64,000 nt of DNA from Nonomuraea turkmeniaca (GTDB lineage: Bacteria; Actinomycetota; Actinomycetes; Streptosporangiales; Streptosporangiaceae): contig NZ_VCKY01000011.1 of the NCBI RefSeq assembly GCF_005889735.1, positions 25,416 through 89,415 of the forward strand. The letters are read 5' to 3'. Below the pieces are notes generated by a model. It saw only the letters and a list, made by a program, of their open reading frames with translations. It searched no databases and was not told where the DNA came from. Shown here piece after piece: positions 33,199 through 40,447 of this stretch (the first letter of the stretch is position 1; every line of letters starts with the position of its first letter). The position numbers were made by a program, and so were the translations under genes.

Positions 33199-33285
33199 CT
33201 ACTCGATGTGCAGCGCCGTCCAGTGCGATGGGGTTCCCTCGAACATAACGTCGTTACAGTCACAATTGCCGCAGCCCGGGATCAT
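33199..33285 (-). CDS. Candidate small cysteine-rich peptide, 28 residues
   Basis: ATG 33285 has GGCGAGGAGG about 11 bases upstream and the frame ends at TAG 33199. The product begins MIPGCGNCDCNDVMFEG, with three Cys as CxxCxC, and ends HWTALHIE. A strong terminator follows directly. A good ribosome-binding site plus a terminator around such a short frame suggests real expression. No family is recognised; a metal-binding microprotein or a secondary-metabolite precursor are both possible. Confidence 0.45.
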   Translation of the reverse strand: MIPGCGNCDCNDVMFEGTPSHWTALHIE

Positions 33286-33397
33286 TTCGACGCTCCTCCT
33301 CGCCTGGGGGATTAGGTCTTGTACCCGCAGTGACGGGCTCATACGCTGGCGTGCATGCCAGAGTTCCGATTCATCGGAATCCCGGGGACTCCGGTGT

Positions 33398-33451
33398 TTA
33401 CTGGCAGGTCGTGCAGTCGGCGGGGTGGGCGGGCGGTACGGTATTGGACAT
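33398..33451 (-). CDS. Possible 17-residue ORF with CTTC end
   Basis: ATG 33451 is preceded by CTGGAGGACGAATC (GGAGG at good spacing). It encodes MSNTVPPAHPADCTTCQ and stops. It may be the start of a truncated gene or a tiny peptide. It follows the decayed DUF6907-like gene on the same strand and precedes the 28-residue Cys-rich ORF. Confidence 0.3.
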   Translation of the reverse strand: MSNTVPPAHPADCTTCQ

Positions 33452-33519
33452 GATTCGTCCTCCAGTTAAGGGCAGAGAGGACGGATCGAGGCCCCGGCCC
33501 GGTGGTGGAATCACCGGGC

Positions 33520-33850
33520 CGGGGCCGTTCTGCCATCGGGAGCCGCCCGCGCGGGCGGCCATGGCCGTGTTGATGAGCCCGTAGGCGAACCGCAACGCCC
33601 CCTCCGGCGTCAGTTCGGCGCTGGCCTCCCAGGCGTGGTGGCGATGCTGAGGGCGACCCGGACGGGCTTGCCGGGCTCCTGTAGTTCTCGGCGTCGACGT
33701 CGGCGAACTCGTCGCCCTCGACCAGCGACGCGGACGCGAGTCGGCGCAGCCCGGACTGTGCTCGACGTCCATCGGGTAGCGGTGCCCCTCGGCATGGTCC
33801 CGCCGTCGAGGATGCGCATGCACCCACCGGGTCGTGCGCGCAACGGACGG
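33520..33850 (-). pseudogene. Degraded small actinobacterial protein (DUF6907-like)
   Basis: Fragments in three minus-strand frames join into one protein: DHAEGHRYPMDVEHSPG, then LVEGDEFADVDAENYRSP, then GKPVRVALSIATTPGRP, then ELTPEGALRFAYGLINTAMAA. That order resembles small proteins often encoded near XRE regulators in Streptomyces-like genomes (I recall DUF6907; tentative). At least three frameshifts make it a pseudogene. Confidence 0.45.
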
Positions 33851-33935
33851 ACGAGCGCGGAAGCGACCTGGGCGGACGCACCACCCGTGGCCGGTCCTCG
33901 AAGCGAAGGAGGATAGGGCGATTTCCCGGACCATC

Positions 33936-33980
33936 GTCAACTCAAGGTTGACGATTCCTCGCCGTCAACCTACGGTTGAC
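33936..33980. promoter_or_regulatory. Twin operators GTCAAC-N5-GTTGAC
   Basis: Two 17-bp sites, 33936-33952 and 33964-33980, each have perfect 6-bp arms GTCAAC/GTTGAC and different 5-bp centres. They are 28 bp apart centre to centre, and the second ends two bases before the ATG at 33983. No Shine-Dalgarno fits, so transcription may start close to the ATG (leaderless). Confidence 0.85.
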
Positions 33981-33982
33981 GC

Positions 33983-34714
33983 ATGAGCGAGCCCTACGCG
34001 AAACTCAGCGAACTCATCTCCTTCGTCAAACAGCACAACCCCGACGGCCCTCTCGCCGAACTCTCCGGCGCCGTCCTCGTAGGCGAGCACCTCGGCGAAC
34101 TCGCCGACCACCTGATCGGCCACTTCGTCGACCAGGCCCGCCGCTCCGGCGCGTCCTGGACGGAGATCGGCTCCAGCATGGGCGTCACGAAACAGGCCGC
34201 GCAGAAGCGCTTCGTCCCCACCAAGGGCTACGACTCCGGCAATCTGGAGGGCGCGGCGTGGGACCGCTACACGAACCGCGCGCAGATCACCATCCGGCAG
34301 GCCGTCGGCGAGGCACAACACGGCGGGCACCGCGAGATCACCCCCGAGCACCTCGTCCTCGGTCTCCTCCACGAGGAGGGATGCCTTGCCACCAAGGCGA
34401 TCGAGGCAGCCGGCGCGGACGTCGAGGCCTTGCGCCGAGCGCTGCGGGACGCGCTGCCCGACGGCGGTCCGCCGACCGGCGGCGGGCACATCCCGTTCTC
34501 CGCCGCCGCCAAGAAGGTCCGCGAGCTGACGCTCCGGGAGGCCCTGCGCCTCGGCCACAACTACCTCGGCACCGAGCACATCCTCCTGGCCCTGCTCGAC
34601 GACGAGGACACCCCCGCCGCGCGCGTCCTGATCGAGCACGGCGTCACCAAGGAGGCCGCCGAGGCGTACATCCTCCCGGCGCTCGAAGAGATCAAAAAGC
34701 GTTCGGCACACTGA
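33983..34714 (+). CDS. Clp-N domain protein with helix-turn-helix
   Basis: 243 residues. The N-terminal quarter includes a helix-turn-helix (SWTEIGSSMGVTKQAAQKRF, about residues 59-78). Two Clp-N repeats follow (EITPEHLVLGLLHEEGCLATKAIEAAG and NYLGTEHILLALLDDEDTPAARVL), as in the substrate-adaptor domain of ClpA/ClpC, but no AAA+ domain exists. Such proteins probably couple DNA binding to Clp-type recognition. Two identical-arm operators abut the start codon, which suggests autoregulation. A terminator follows at 34787-34820. Confidence 0.83.
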   Translation: MSEPYAKLSELISFVKQHNPDGPLAELSGAVLVGEHLGELADHLIGHFVDQARRSGASWTEIGSSMGVTKQAAQKRFVPTKGYDSGNLEGAAWDRYTNRAQITIRQAVGEAQHGGHREITPEHLVLGLLHEEGCLATKAIEAAGADVEALRRALRDALPDGGPPTGGGHIPFSAAAKKVRELTLREALRLGHNYLGTEHILLALLDDEDTPAARVLIEHGVTKEAAEAYILPALEEIKKRSAH

Positions 34715-34786
34715 ACCCGCACGGCGGCTCCACGGCAGCTGCGCGCGGCCGAGCCGCCCAAGGGCTGGATCGTGCCTGAGCGTGCC

Positions 34787-34820
34787 GAAGGCCCCGCCGA
34801 CTGGTGTCGAGGGGGCCTTC
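34787..34820 (+). terminator. Hairpin terminator after the Clp-N gene
   Basis: GAAGGCCCC (34787-34795) pairs with GGGGCCTTC (34812-34820) around a 16-base loop, about 70 bp after the stop codon at 34714. Confidence 0.65.
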
Positions 34821-34966
34821 AGCTCAACGTATGCGTACCGGTGTGCGTGTCGCCTCTCGGCGAAAGGCACAACGCGGCTCCAGCCGAACGGTAGTCCGCG
34901 AAGGCAATAGGTGAGGCCCGGGGACACTGAGCACACCGGCCACGATGCATGTAACCATCGCCGGCC

Positions 34967-35033
34967 GCTCGATGTTCCCGTCCCGCGCAAGCTCGATGTT
35001 CCCGCGCAAGCTCGATGTTCCCGTCCCGCGCAA
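34967..35033. repeat. Three tandem GCTCGATGTTCCCG units
   Basis: Units of 24, 19 and 24 bp begin with GCTCGATGTTCCCG and end with CGCGCAA. The middle one lacks TCCCG. The array is immediately downstream of the basic secreted-protein gene read on the minus strand. Confidence 0.75.
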
Positions 35034-35059
35034 GACGGTGGGCCCTTCTCCCGCCTCTG

Positions 35060-35521
35060 TCAGGGTCTGCCGAAAAGGCTTCGGCACACTCGCGCCTTGA
35101 ACCCCGCGAACTGTCCACACGGCCCGCGATGAGCTCTGCGGTGCTTGGCTGCGGCCTTGCGAGTGACGTGCTTGTGCGGACGCGGGCGGCTCTCGCCGCG
35201 CGTTACCCGGGTCCTCCGCTCGGATGCCGGCCGAGAGACGATCTTGGAGGCCACGCTGGCCGGGGTGGCGACCGGCGAAGGGCTCGTCCGCAGCGGGCGG
35301 GGAGAAATCGACACGGCTTCCCACATCCCGACCGGCATGGCCGCAAGGGGCGGAACCGTTGCCCGCTCAGGCTCCCGAACCGCCTGCCCCGCGGAGAACC
35401 CCAGGCCACAGCCGAAGCCCAAGGTTCCGGCGAACGCGAGCGCCAACAACACTCCTCGACACCTCCGCCGGGACGCGGACGGCGTTCCACAAAGGGATGC
35501 GGACGGCGGAAGGTCGCTCAT
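35060..35521 (-). CDS. Small basic exported protein
   Basis: 153 residues from ATG 35521 (GGGGA upstream). Residues about 22-45 form a hydrophobic segment (RGVLLALAFAGTLGFGCGLGFSAG) that is a signal peptide or anchor. A Pro/Ser/Val-rich linker follows, then a strongly basic tail rich in Arg, Lys and His (KHVTRKAAAKHRRAHRGPCG) with two Cys near the end. No family is recognised. The charge suggests contact with the cell wall, nucleic acid or an acidic polymer. Confidence 0.5.
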   Translation of the reverse strand: MSDLPPSASLCGTPSASRRRCRGVLLALAFAGTLGFGCGLGFSAGQAVREPERATVPPLAAMPVGMWEAVSISPRPLRTSPSPVATPASVASKIVSRPASERRTRVTRGESRPRPHKHVTRKAAAKHRRAHRGPCGQFAGFKARVCRSLFGRP

Positions 35522-35679
35522 GGAAACTCCCCGGGAGAAGCAGGTGCTGACAGTTAGTAGACAACTACGACGAGTCAATGGTTCGTCAAGCCGCCGCCTA
35601 TGGGGAGCCGGCGCGAGACGGGTTGCCGACCCCGTGAAGCCCGTCCGACATCAGCGAGAGCGGGAGCAGATGAAAAGGG

Positions 35680-36657
35680 TCAGGTCGAAGCGCGGTGGAT
35701 GACGCGCGGAGACAACGAGGCCGGAGTCAGGCGCGGTTTGCGGCCTGACAGACTCGCCACGACTGCCTCGGCCAGAGAACGCCCCACCTTCTCCAGGTCG
35801 AAGGCGATCGTGCTGAGCGGCGGATCGGTCACCTGAGCGAGGGGGATGTCGTCGGCGCCGATGACCGCCAGATCATCGGGGGCGGCGAGCTTGGCGTGGC
35901 GCATGCCCGTCAGGAGAGCGATCGCGACTTCGTCGTTGTAGGCGCACACGGCGGTCACGGACTCTCGCCGCCACCGCCTCGCGGCGCGGGCCAGGGCGGT
36001 GGTGTCGAGTTTGGTGTCGAGCGCCAGTGGCGGGTCGATGCCGGCGTGCGCGCAAGCGTCGGCGACCCCGAGCAGCCGGTCGTCGGCGATCTTGCGGAGC
36101 AGCGGATGGTCAGGCATGGCGTAGCCGAGGCGCCGGTGGCCCAGGGCGATGAGGTGCTCGGCCTGGAGGCGGCCCATGCGCCGCATGGTGGGGTGGGCCT
36201 CCACCTCGGTGGTGAAGACGAGGTCCGCGCCCGCCCGGCGCAGAGCCTGCGCGGTGTCGTCGTCGAGCGGATCGAGACTGGCGACCACCGAGGCGTCGAT
36301 GGCCGCGCAGACGTCGGGGAGCGGCCGCCCGGGCGCTCCGGCCAGGTGGGTGACCAGGGTCAGGCCGGCGTGGGCAAGGGAGGTGGCGAACTGCTCCACG
36401 AAGCGGTTGATGCCGGGACCGATCGACAGATGCGGGATGGACAGCAGGACGACGTCGCTGCGTCCGGCGGCCAAGGCGCGGGCCGAGCCGCGCGGGCGGT
36501 AGTCGAGCTGCTTGACCGCCTCCAGGACGCGGCGCCTGGTCTCTTCGGGGATCGACTGCCCTGGCGTGTCGTTGAGCACGTAGCTCACGGTGGCGGCGGA
36601 GACGCCGGCTGCTCGGGCGACATCGGCGCTGGTGACCCGCTTTGCTGGGCGTCTCAT
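35680..36657 (-). CDS. LacI family transcriptional regulator
   Basis: 325 residues. LacI-type helix-turn-helix with hinge: RVTSADVARAAGVSAATVSYVLND, then ETRRRVLEAVKQLDYRPRGSARAL. The periplasmic-binding-like sensor domain follows (VVLLSIPHLSIGPG to AVIGADDIPLAQVTDPPLSTI). It would repress carbohydrate genes until a sugar binds. No sugar-uptake genes are adjacent. The divergent neighbour 165 bp away is an unrecognised protein, so the target is unclear. Confidence 0.87.
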   Translation of the reverse strand: MRRPAKRVTSADVARAAGVSAATVSYVLNDTPGQSIPEETRRRVLEAVKQLDYRPRGSARALAAGRSDVVLLSIPHLSIGPGINRFVEQFATSLAHAGLTLVTHLAGAPGRPLPDVCAAIDASVVASLDPLDDDTAQALRRAGADLVFTTEVEAHPTMRRMGRLQAEHLIALGHRRLGYAMPDHPLLRKIADDRLLGVADACAHAGIDPPLALDTKLDTTALARAARRWRRESVTAVCAYNDEVAIALLTGMRHAKLAAPDDLAVIGADDIPLAQVTDPPLSTIAFDLEKVGRSLAEAVVASLSGRKPRLTPASLSPRVIHRAST

Positions 36658-36822
36658 GTCGGCATCGTAGGAGATTGCCGGCCATATATGTGACGGTGTC
36701 TCCGTTGCGCACTTGTTACGGGGAGATGTCTTGCGATCTGTGCGGCAGTCGACGGTAGGTTACTGATGCGCTTAAGTAACGAGCTGCGCTTTCCGACCCT
36801 TACTGCTTTGGGAAGGGTGTTC

Positions 36823-37695
36823 ATGGCTACTCCCCCCTCTCTCGGACCCCTCGACACCCAGACCACCGACGACCTGCCGAGGGCGAGTGCGAGCAACAGG
36901 CGCCAGGTGGAAGACCGCCTCAAGCTTCATCGGCACCATCTTCGGGCCGATGGCCGGGACTACAGAGTGATCACACTTCGCCCCGGCACCAGAGCCCGAT
37001 TCTCCACGAACTTCTACCACGAGACCTGGCATATCCTGTCCGACCCGCACGGCGCGCTGCTCCTTAGCCGCCTGTTGTGGGGCCTGTCCTTTCAACGGCA
37101 ACCTGACACGGTCGTGGTCATTGATCGGCGATTCATCGACCCCAACCCATTCGACGCCGAGCAAGGCGACCCCATCGCTCTCGTTCCGGCCGACTTGACA
37201 CACCTGTCGTCGCGGACCGCCCGGCACCTCAGCCGGCGCGTCGCTGTACCGGGAACCATGTCCGGAACTGTCCGCTGGCATACCTGGAGCCTCGACGTGG
37301 CAGTCAACGAGTGGCGCACTCAGCGGGCCGACGGCACCTGGTGGCGGCAATGGCGTCCCGAGGAGGACATTCGGGCCGCCGAGATAACCCGGCTGGGTGG
37401 ACTGCTCAACGTACGGGCCTCATCTTCTTTGCTCCGCCGCTGGGCGGTCTACGTGGCCACGATGCATGACTATGTGTACGGGGGCATGTCGTACACCGAG
37501 TTGGACGGCCCGAAGGGGGAACCCTGCCGCAGTGACGGCGAGGTGCAGACCTTCCACGATTACCATCAGCGAGTGTCCGTCGCCAGGATCTCCCGCAGAG
37601 AGGTACTTGCCGCCGAGAACACCCCGGGCGAACCTGCGGAACTCCGGCCCCTGATCTGGAGTCGGAATGACAGAGGCCATGGCACTCATCGCTGA
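36823..37695 (+). CDS. Unrecognised protein, 290 residues
   Basis: ATG 36823 has GGGAAGGG upstream (the frame opens at 36766). The product is soluble, Arg- and Trp-rich, with no signal peptide. It contains an apparent alpha/beta stretch (LLSRLLWGLSFQRQPDTVVVIDRRFIDPNPFD), a LIPADL-like VPADLTHLSSR, and a C-terminal YGGMSYTELDGPKGEPC. Codon usage is slightly less GC-biased than its neighbours, which may point to transfer. I cannot assign a family; it lies divergent from a LacI regulator. Confidence 0.6.
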   Translation: MATPPSLGPLDTQTTDDLPRASASNRRQVEDRLKLHRHHLRADGRDYRVITLRPGTRARFSTNFYHETWHILSDPHGALLLSRLLWGLSFQRQPDTVVVIDRRFIDPNPFDAEQGDPIALVPADLTHLSSRTARHLSRRVAVPGTMSGTVRWHTWSLDVAVNEWRTQRADGTWWRQWRPEEDIRAAEITRLGGLLNVRASSSLLRRWAVYVATMHDYVYGGMSYTELDGPKGEPCRSDGEVQTFHDYHQRVSVARISRREVLAAENTPGEPAELRPLIWSRNDRGHGTHR

Positions 37696-37811
37696 GTCCA
37701 TCCGATGTGCTGCCGGGTGTCACGGTCGACGACGTGCACTTCGGCATCGGCCCGATCTTCCGCAGCTACGCTTGAACTTCCCAAAAGCCGCATCCAGGGG
37801 AAGGACCTCAC

Positions 37812-38561
37812 TTGCTGAACGCCGACGTGCACGCCTATCTCAGGTCGGGAGCAGGCGATCGGGCCCACCGGGCCGGGCCGTTCGTGATCCGGTTCGATGA
37901 GCATGACGCCGCGCTCCCGTTCAACTACGCCATTCCCGACGACGACGTCGCCCCTACGGCGGACGAGATCGCGGCGCTGGTGGCGGCGTTCCGGGAGCGG
38001 GCCCGCACGCCCCGGCTGGAGTACGTGCCACAGGCGGCACCGAAGGTGGAAGACGCCCTGCTCGCGGCCGGGTTCACTCCGGAAGGCCGCTACCCGCTCC
38101 TGGTGTGCCCGCCGGACGAGGTGGTGGACGCACCCGGGGACGCCGCCGTCCAGGTCGCACTCGTGGCCGACGATCCCGGACTCTGGGGCGTCGCCCGGGT
38201 GATGAACGAGGCGTTCGAGGCGCCCGAGGCGACCGAACACGACGTCGCCCGACTCCGGCGGGTCCTGGACAGAGGCGGGCTCGTGGCCGCCGCCACCGAC
38301 ACCGCTACCGGAGACGTTGTCGGCGGCGGGCAGATCGGCGGCCCGCATCGGGGAGTCGCCGAGGTCGCCGGCATCGCCGTGCGGGTCTCACACCGGCGGC
38401 GGGGCATCGCGGGTGCGGTCACGGCGCTACTGACCCGGGCGGGCGCGGGCGCCGGAATCACGACGCCGTTCCTCACGCCCGGCGATGACCGGGCCGCGCG
38501 GGTATACACCCGAGTCGGCTACCGGAAGGTCGGCGAGATCCTGCACATCTCGCTCCGCTGA
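37812..38561 (+). CDS. GNAT N-acetyltransferase
   Basis: 249 residues from TTG 37812 with GGGGAAGGA upstream. The N-terminal half is a divergent domain, and the C-terminal half has the acetyl-CoA-binding motif A (VAGIAVRVSHRRRGIAGAVTALLTR) followed by ARVYTRVGYRKVG. The two-part layout fits tandem GNAT proteins in which only the C-terminal domain is active. Substrate unknown. Confidence 0.8.
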   Translation: MLNADVHAYLRSGAGDRAHRAGPFVIRFDEHDAALPFNYAIPDDDVAPTADEIAALVAAFRERARTPRLEYVPQAAPKVEDALLAAGFTPEGRYPLLVCPPDEVVDAPGDAAVQVALVADDPGLWGVARVMNEAFEAPEATEHDVARLRRVLDRGGLVAAATDTATGDVVGGGQIGGPHRGVAEVAGIAVRVSHRRRGIAGAVTALLTRAGAGAGITTPFLTPGDDRAARVYTRVGYRKVGEILHISLR

Positions 38562-38600
38562 AACCGGTCGTTCATGCCGCGTGCACCCTATGCTCCTGGC

Positions 38601-39281
38601 ATGCAGACCGGTCCCCTGCTCGGCTCCGGCCGCACTGCGGATGTGTTCGTGATCGACGACGCATGGGTGCTGCGCCGATATCGGGACGGCCGTGACGCCG
38701 CTACCGAGGCGACCGTCATGCTCCACCTCTCCAGCCAGGGTTATCCCGTGCCGCGTGTCGGATCGGTCGTGGGCGGGGATCTGATCATGGAGCGGCTGTC
38801 CGGCCCGACCATGGTCGAGGCGCTCCAGCAGGGCATGCTCACTCCAGAAGAGGCCGGTGCGATTCTCGCAGGGCTGCTGCGTCGTCTGCACGCTCTCCCG
38901 CCGCGGGTCTCGACCGATCCGGCGAATCGTGTTCTCCACCTCGATCTGCACCCGGAGAACGTGATGCTCACGCCCGAGGGGCCGATGGTGATCGACTGGG
39001 CCAACGCCAAGGAGGGCCCGCCCGCGCTGGACTGGGGGATGTCCGCTCTGATCTTGGCCGAGGTCGCGGTGGATCCGCGGGCCGAGGCGCCCCTGGCCCG
39101 CACAATCCTGGTTTCCCTGCTCGGCGACGTCGACCATGCAATCGACCTCGGAACGGCTCTGGCGATACGGGCCGCCAACCCGACGCTGAGTCAGGCTGAG
39201 AAACAACTCCTCGACGAGGCAGTGGCGCTGGTGAGCTCCCTGCTCCACACGATCGGCAACGTGGTGGATCGCAGAGGCTGA
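38601..39281 (+). CDS. Aminoglycoside phosphotransferase-like kinase
   Basis: 226 residues from ATG 38601. Kinase-like fold of the APH family: Gly-rich start LLGSGRTADVFVID, catalytic loop HLDLHPENVM (Asp as base), and metal-binding IDWANAKEG. It is shorter than resistance APHs (about 260-300), so antibiotic resistance cannot be claimed; many actinobacterial members phosphorylate small metabolites. It follows the GNAT gene by 39 bp on the same strand and is probably co-transcribed. Confidence 0.75.
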   Translation: MQTGPLLGSGRTADVFVIDDAWVLRRYRDGRDAATEATVMLHLSSQGYPVPRVGSVVGGDLIMERLSGPTMVEALQQGMLTPEEAGAILAGLLRRLHALPPRVSTDPANRVLHLDLHPENVMLTPEGPMVIDWANAKEGPPALDWGMSALILAEVAVDPRAEAPLARTILVSLLGDVDHAIDLGTALAIRAANPTLSQAEKQLLDEAVALVSSLLHTIGNVVDRRG

Positions 39282-39343
39282 GAGCCACACCGCGCGGAGT
39301 CCTCAGCGCGCGGCGCCAGGCGGGGGAAGTCTCCGCCGGCGGC

Positions 39344-40447
39344 TCATGCCACAGGCAGCGGCTGCTCCGACGCCCGGAACAGGTCCACGATGGAGTCGTG
39401 GATCCTGTGCTGGTACGGCTGGCGCGAGCCGTACCCGATGGAGGCGGCCACATTGCTGCCCGCCAGCCTGCCTTGGCGCAGGGCATGTTGCCCGCTCATC
39501 GGGGTGATCTTGCCGGGCCTGGTGAGGTCGGGGACGGCGGCCACGTCGCCGCAGGCGTGGATCTCGGGACGGCCGGGCACGGCGAGGTGCTCGTCCACCC
39601 TGATCCTGCCCTGCTCGGCCGCCAGTCCGAGGTTGGTCACGAGCGGATCGGGGCGGACCCCGAAGCTCCACACGATCGTGCGGGTGGGGATGAACTCGCC
39701 GTCGGTGAGCCGCAGCCCCCGGGAGGTGACCTGGCCGAGCGAGGTCTGCGTCCGGACCTCCACGCCCCGCGACCGCAGCATCCGTGCCGTGGTCCTGGAC
39801 AGGCGGTGCCGCATGTCAGGCAGCAGCCACTCGGCGGGATCGGCCAGGATCCAGCGGATCGGCTGCTCGCGCAGCCGCGGGTGGCGGCAGGCGATCGCCT
39901 GGGACAGCGACTGCCCGGCCGAGGCCGCCGCCGTACCCGCGTATCCCGCGCCGAGGACCACGAACGTGCAGTGCGCCGCGCGTTCGAAGGGATCGGTGCT
40001 CGCGGCGGCCAGGGAAAGTTGCCGGTGGATGTGATCGCGCAGATGGAGGGCCTGGCCGACGTTGTGGAAGCCGACGCTGTGCGCCGAGACCGCGGAGACC
40101 TGGGCGACTTCGCTCACGCCTCCCACCGCGACGATCAGCCGGTCGTAGTCCAGCACGCCGCCGTCGTAAAGCACGCGCTGGGCGCGGGCGTCGATGTGGG
40201 TGACCGTGCCGAGCACCACCCGCACACCCGGCAGCGTCTCGGCCAGCGGCACGCTCACCCGATCCGGGCTGAGGACGCCCGTCATCACCTGCGGGAGCAG
40301 CTCCGGATGCAGCGCGACACCGGTCGGGTTGACCAGCACGATCTCCGCGCCGGCTCCCACCCTGCGCGACAGGGTACGCGCCGCCTGGTATCCGGCGACC
40401 CCAGCTCCGACGATCACGACCTGTGGCCTGTTCGGTGTCACTGTCAT
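39344..40447 (-). CDS. Type II NADH dehydrogenase-like FAD oxidoreductase (NDH-2)
   Basis: 367 residues. FAD motif VVIVGAGVAGYQAARTLS near residue 10, NADH-binding TFVVLGAGYAGTAAA near 165, and the second FAD motif IHACGDVAAVPD near 310: the pyridine nucleotide-disulphide fold of NDH-2. It would pass electrons from NADH to menaquinone without pumping protons. ATG 40447 overlaps the cytochrome b stop (ATGA), but AGGGAG is spaced correctly for the in-frame GTG at 40441, which may be the true start. C-terminal membrane-binding helices are weak. The tight coupling to a cytochrome b gene is unusual. Confidence 0.8.
   Translation of the reverse strand: MTVTPNRPQVVIVGAGVAGYQAARTLSRRVGAGAEIVLVNPTGVALHPELLPQVMTGVLSPDRVSVPLAETLPGVRVVLGTVTHIDARAQRVLYDGGVLDYDRLIVAVGGVSEVAQVSAVSAHSVGFHNVGQALHLRDHIHRQLSLAAASTDPFERAAHCTFVVLGAGYAGTAAASAGQSLSQAIACRHPRLREQPIRWILADPAEWLLPDMRHRLSRTTARMLRSRGVEVRTQTSLGQVTSRGLRLTDGEFIPTRTIVWSFGVRPDPLVTNLGLAAEQGRIRVDEHLAVPGRPEIHACGDVAAVPDLTRPGKITPMSGQHALRQGRLAGSNVAASIGYGSRQPYQHRIHDSIVDLFRASEQPLPVA

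Larger units (their letters stand above)
34715..35059. other. Intergenic stretch with terminator and short repeats
   Basis: No gene is supported. It contains the hairpin at 34787-34820 and three tandem units of a GCTCGATGTTCCCG element: 24 bp at 34967-34990, 19 bp at 34991-35009 and 24 bp at 35010-35033. The middle unit lacks five bases of the others. Confidence 0.6.

Noticed and set aside
38601..39281. Aminoglycoside resistance gene
   Set aside because: The kinase motifs are present but the protein is short and the family is broad; no resistance claim is justified.
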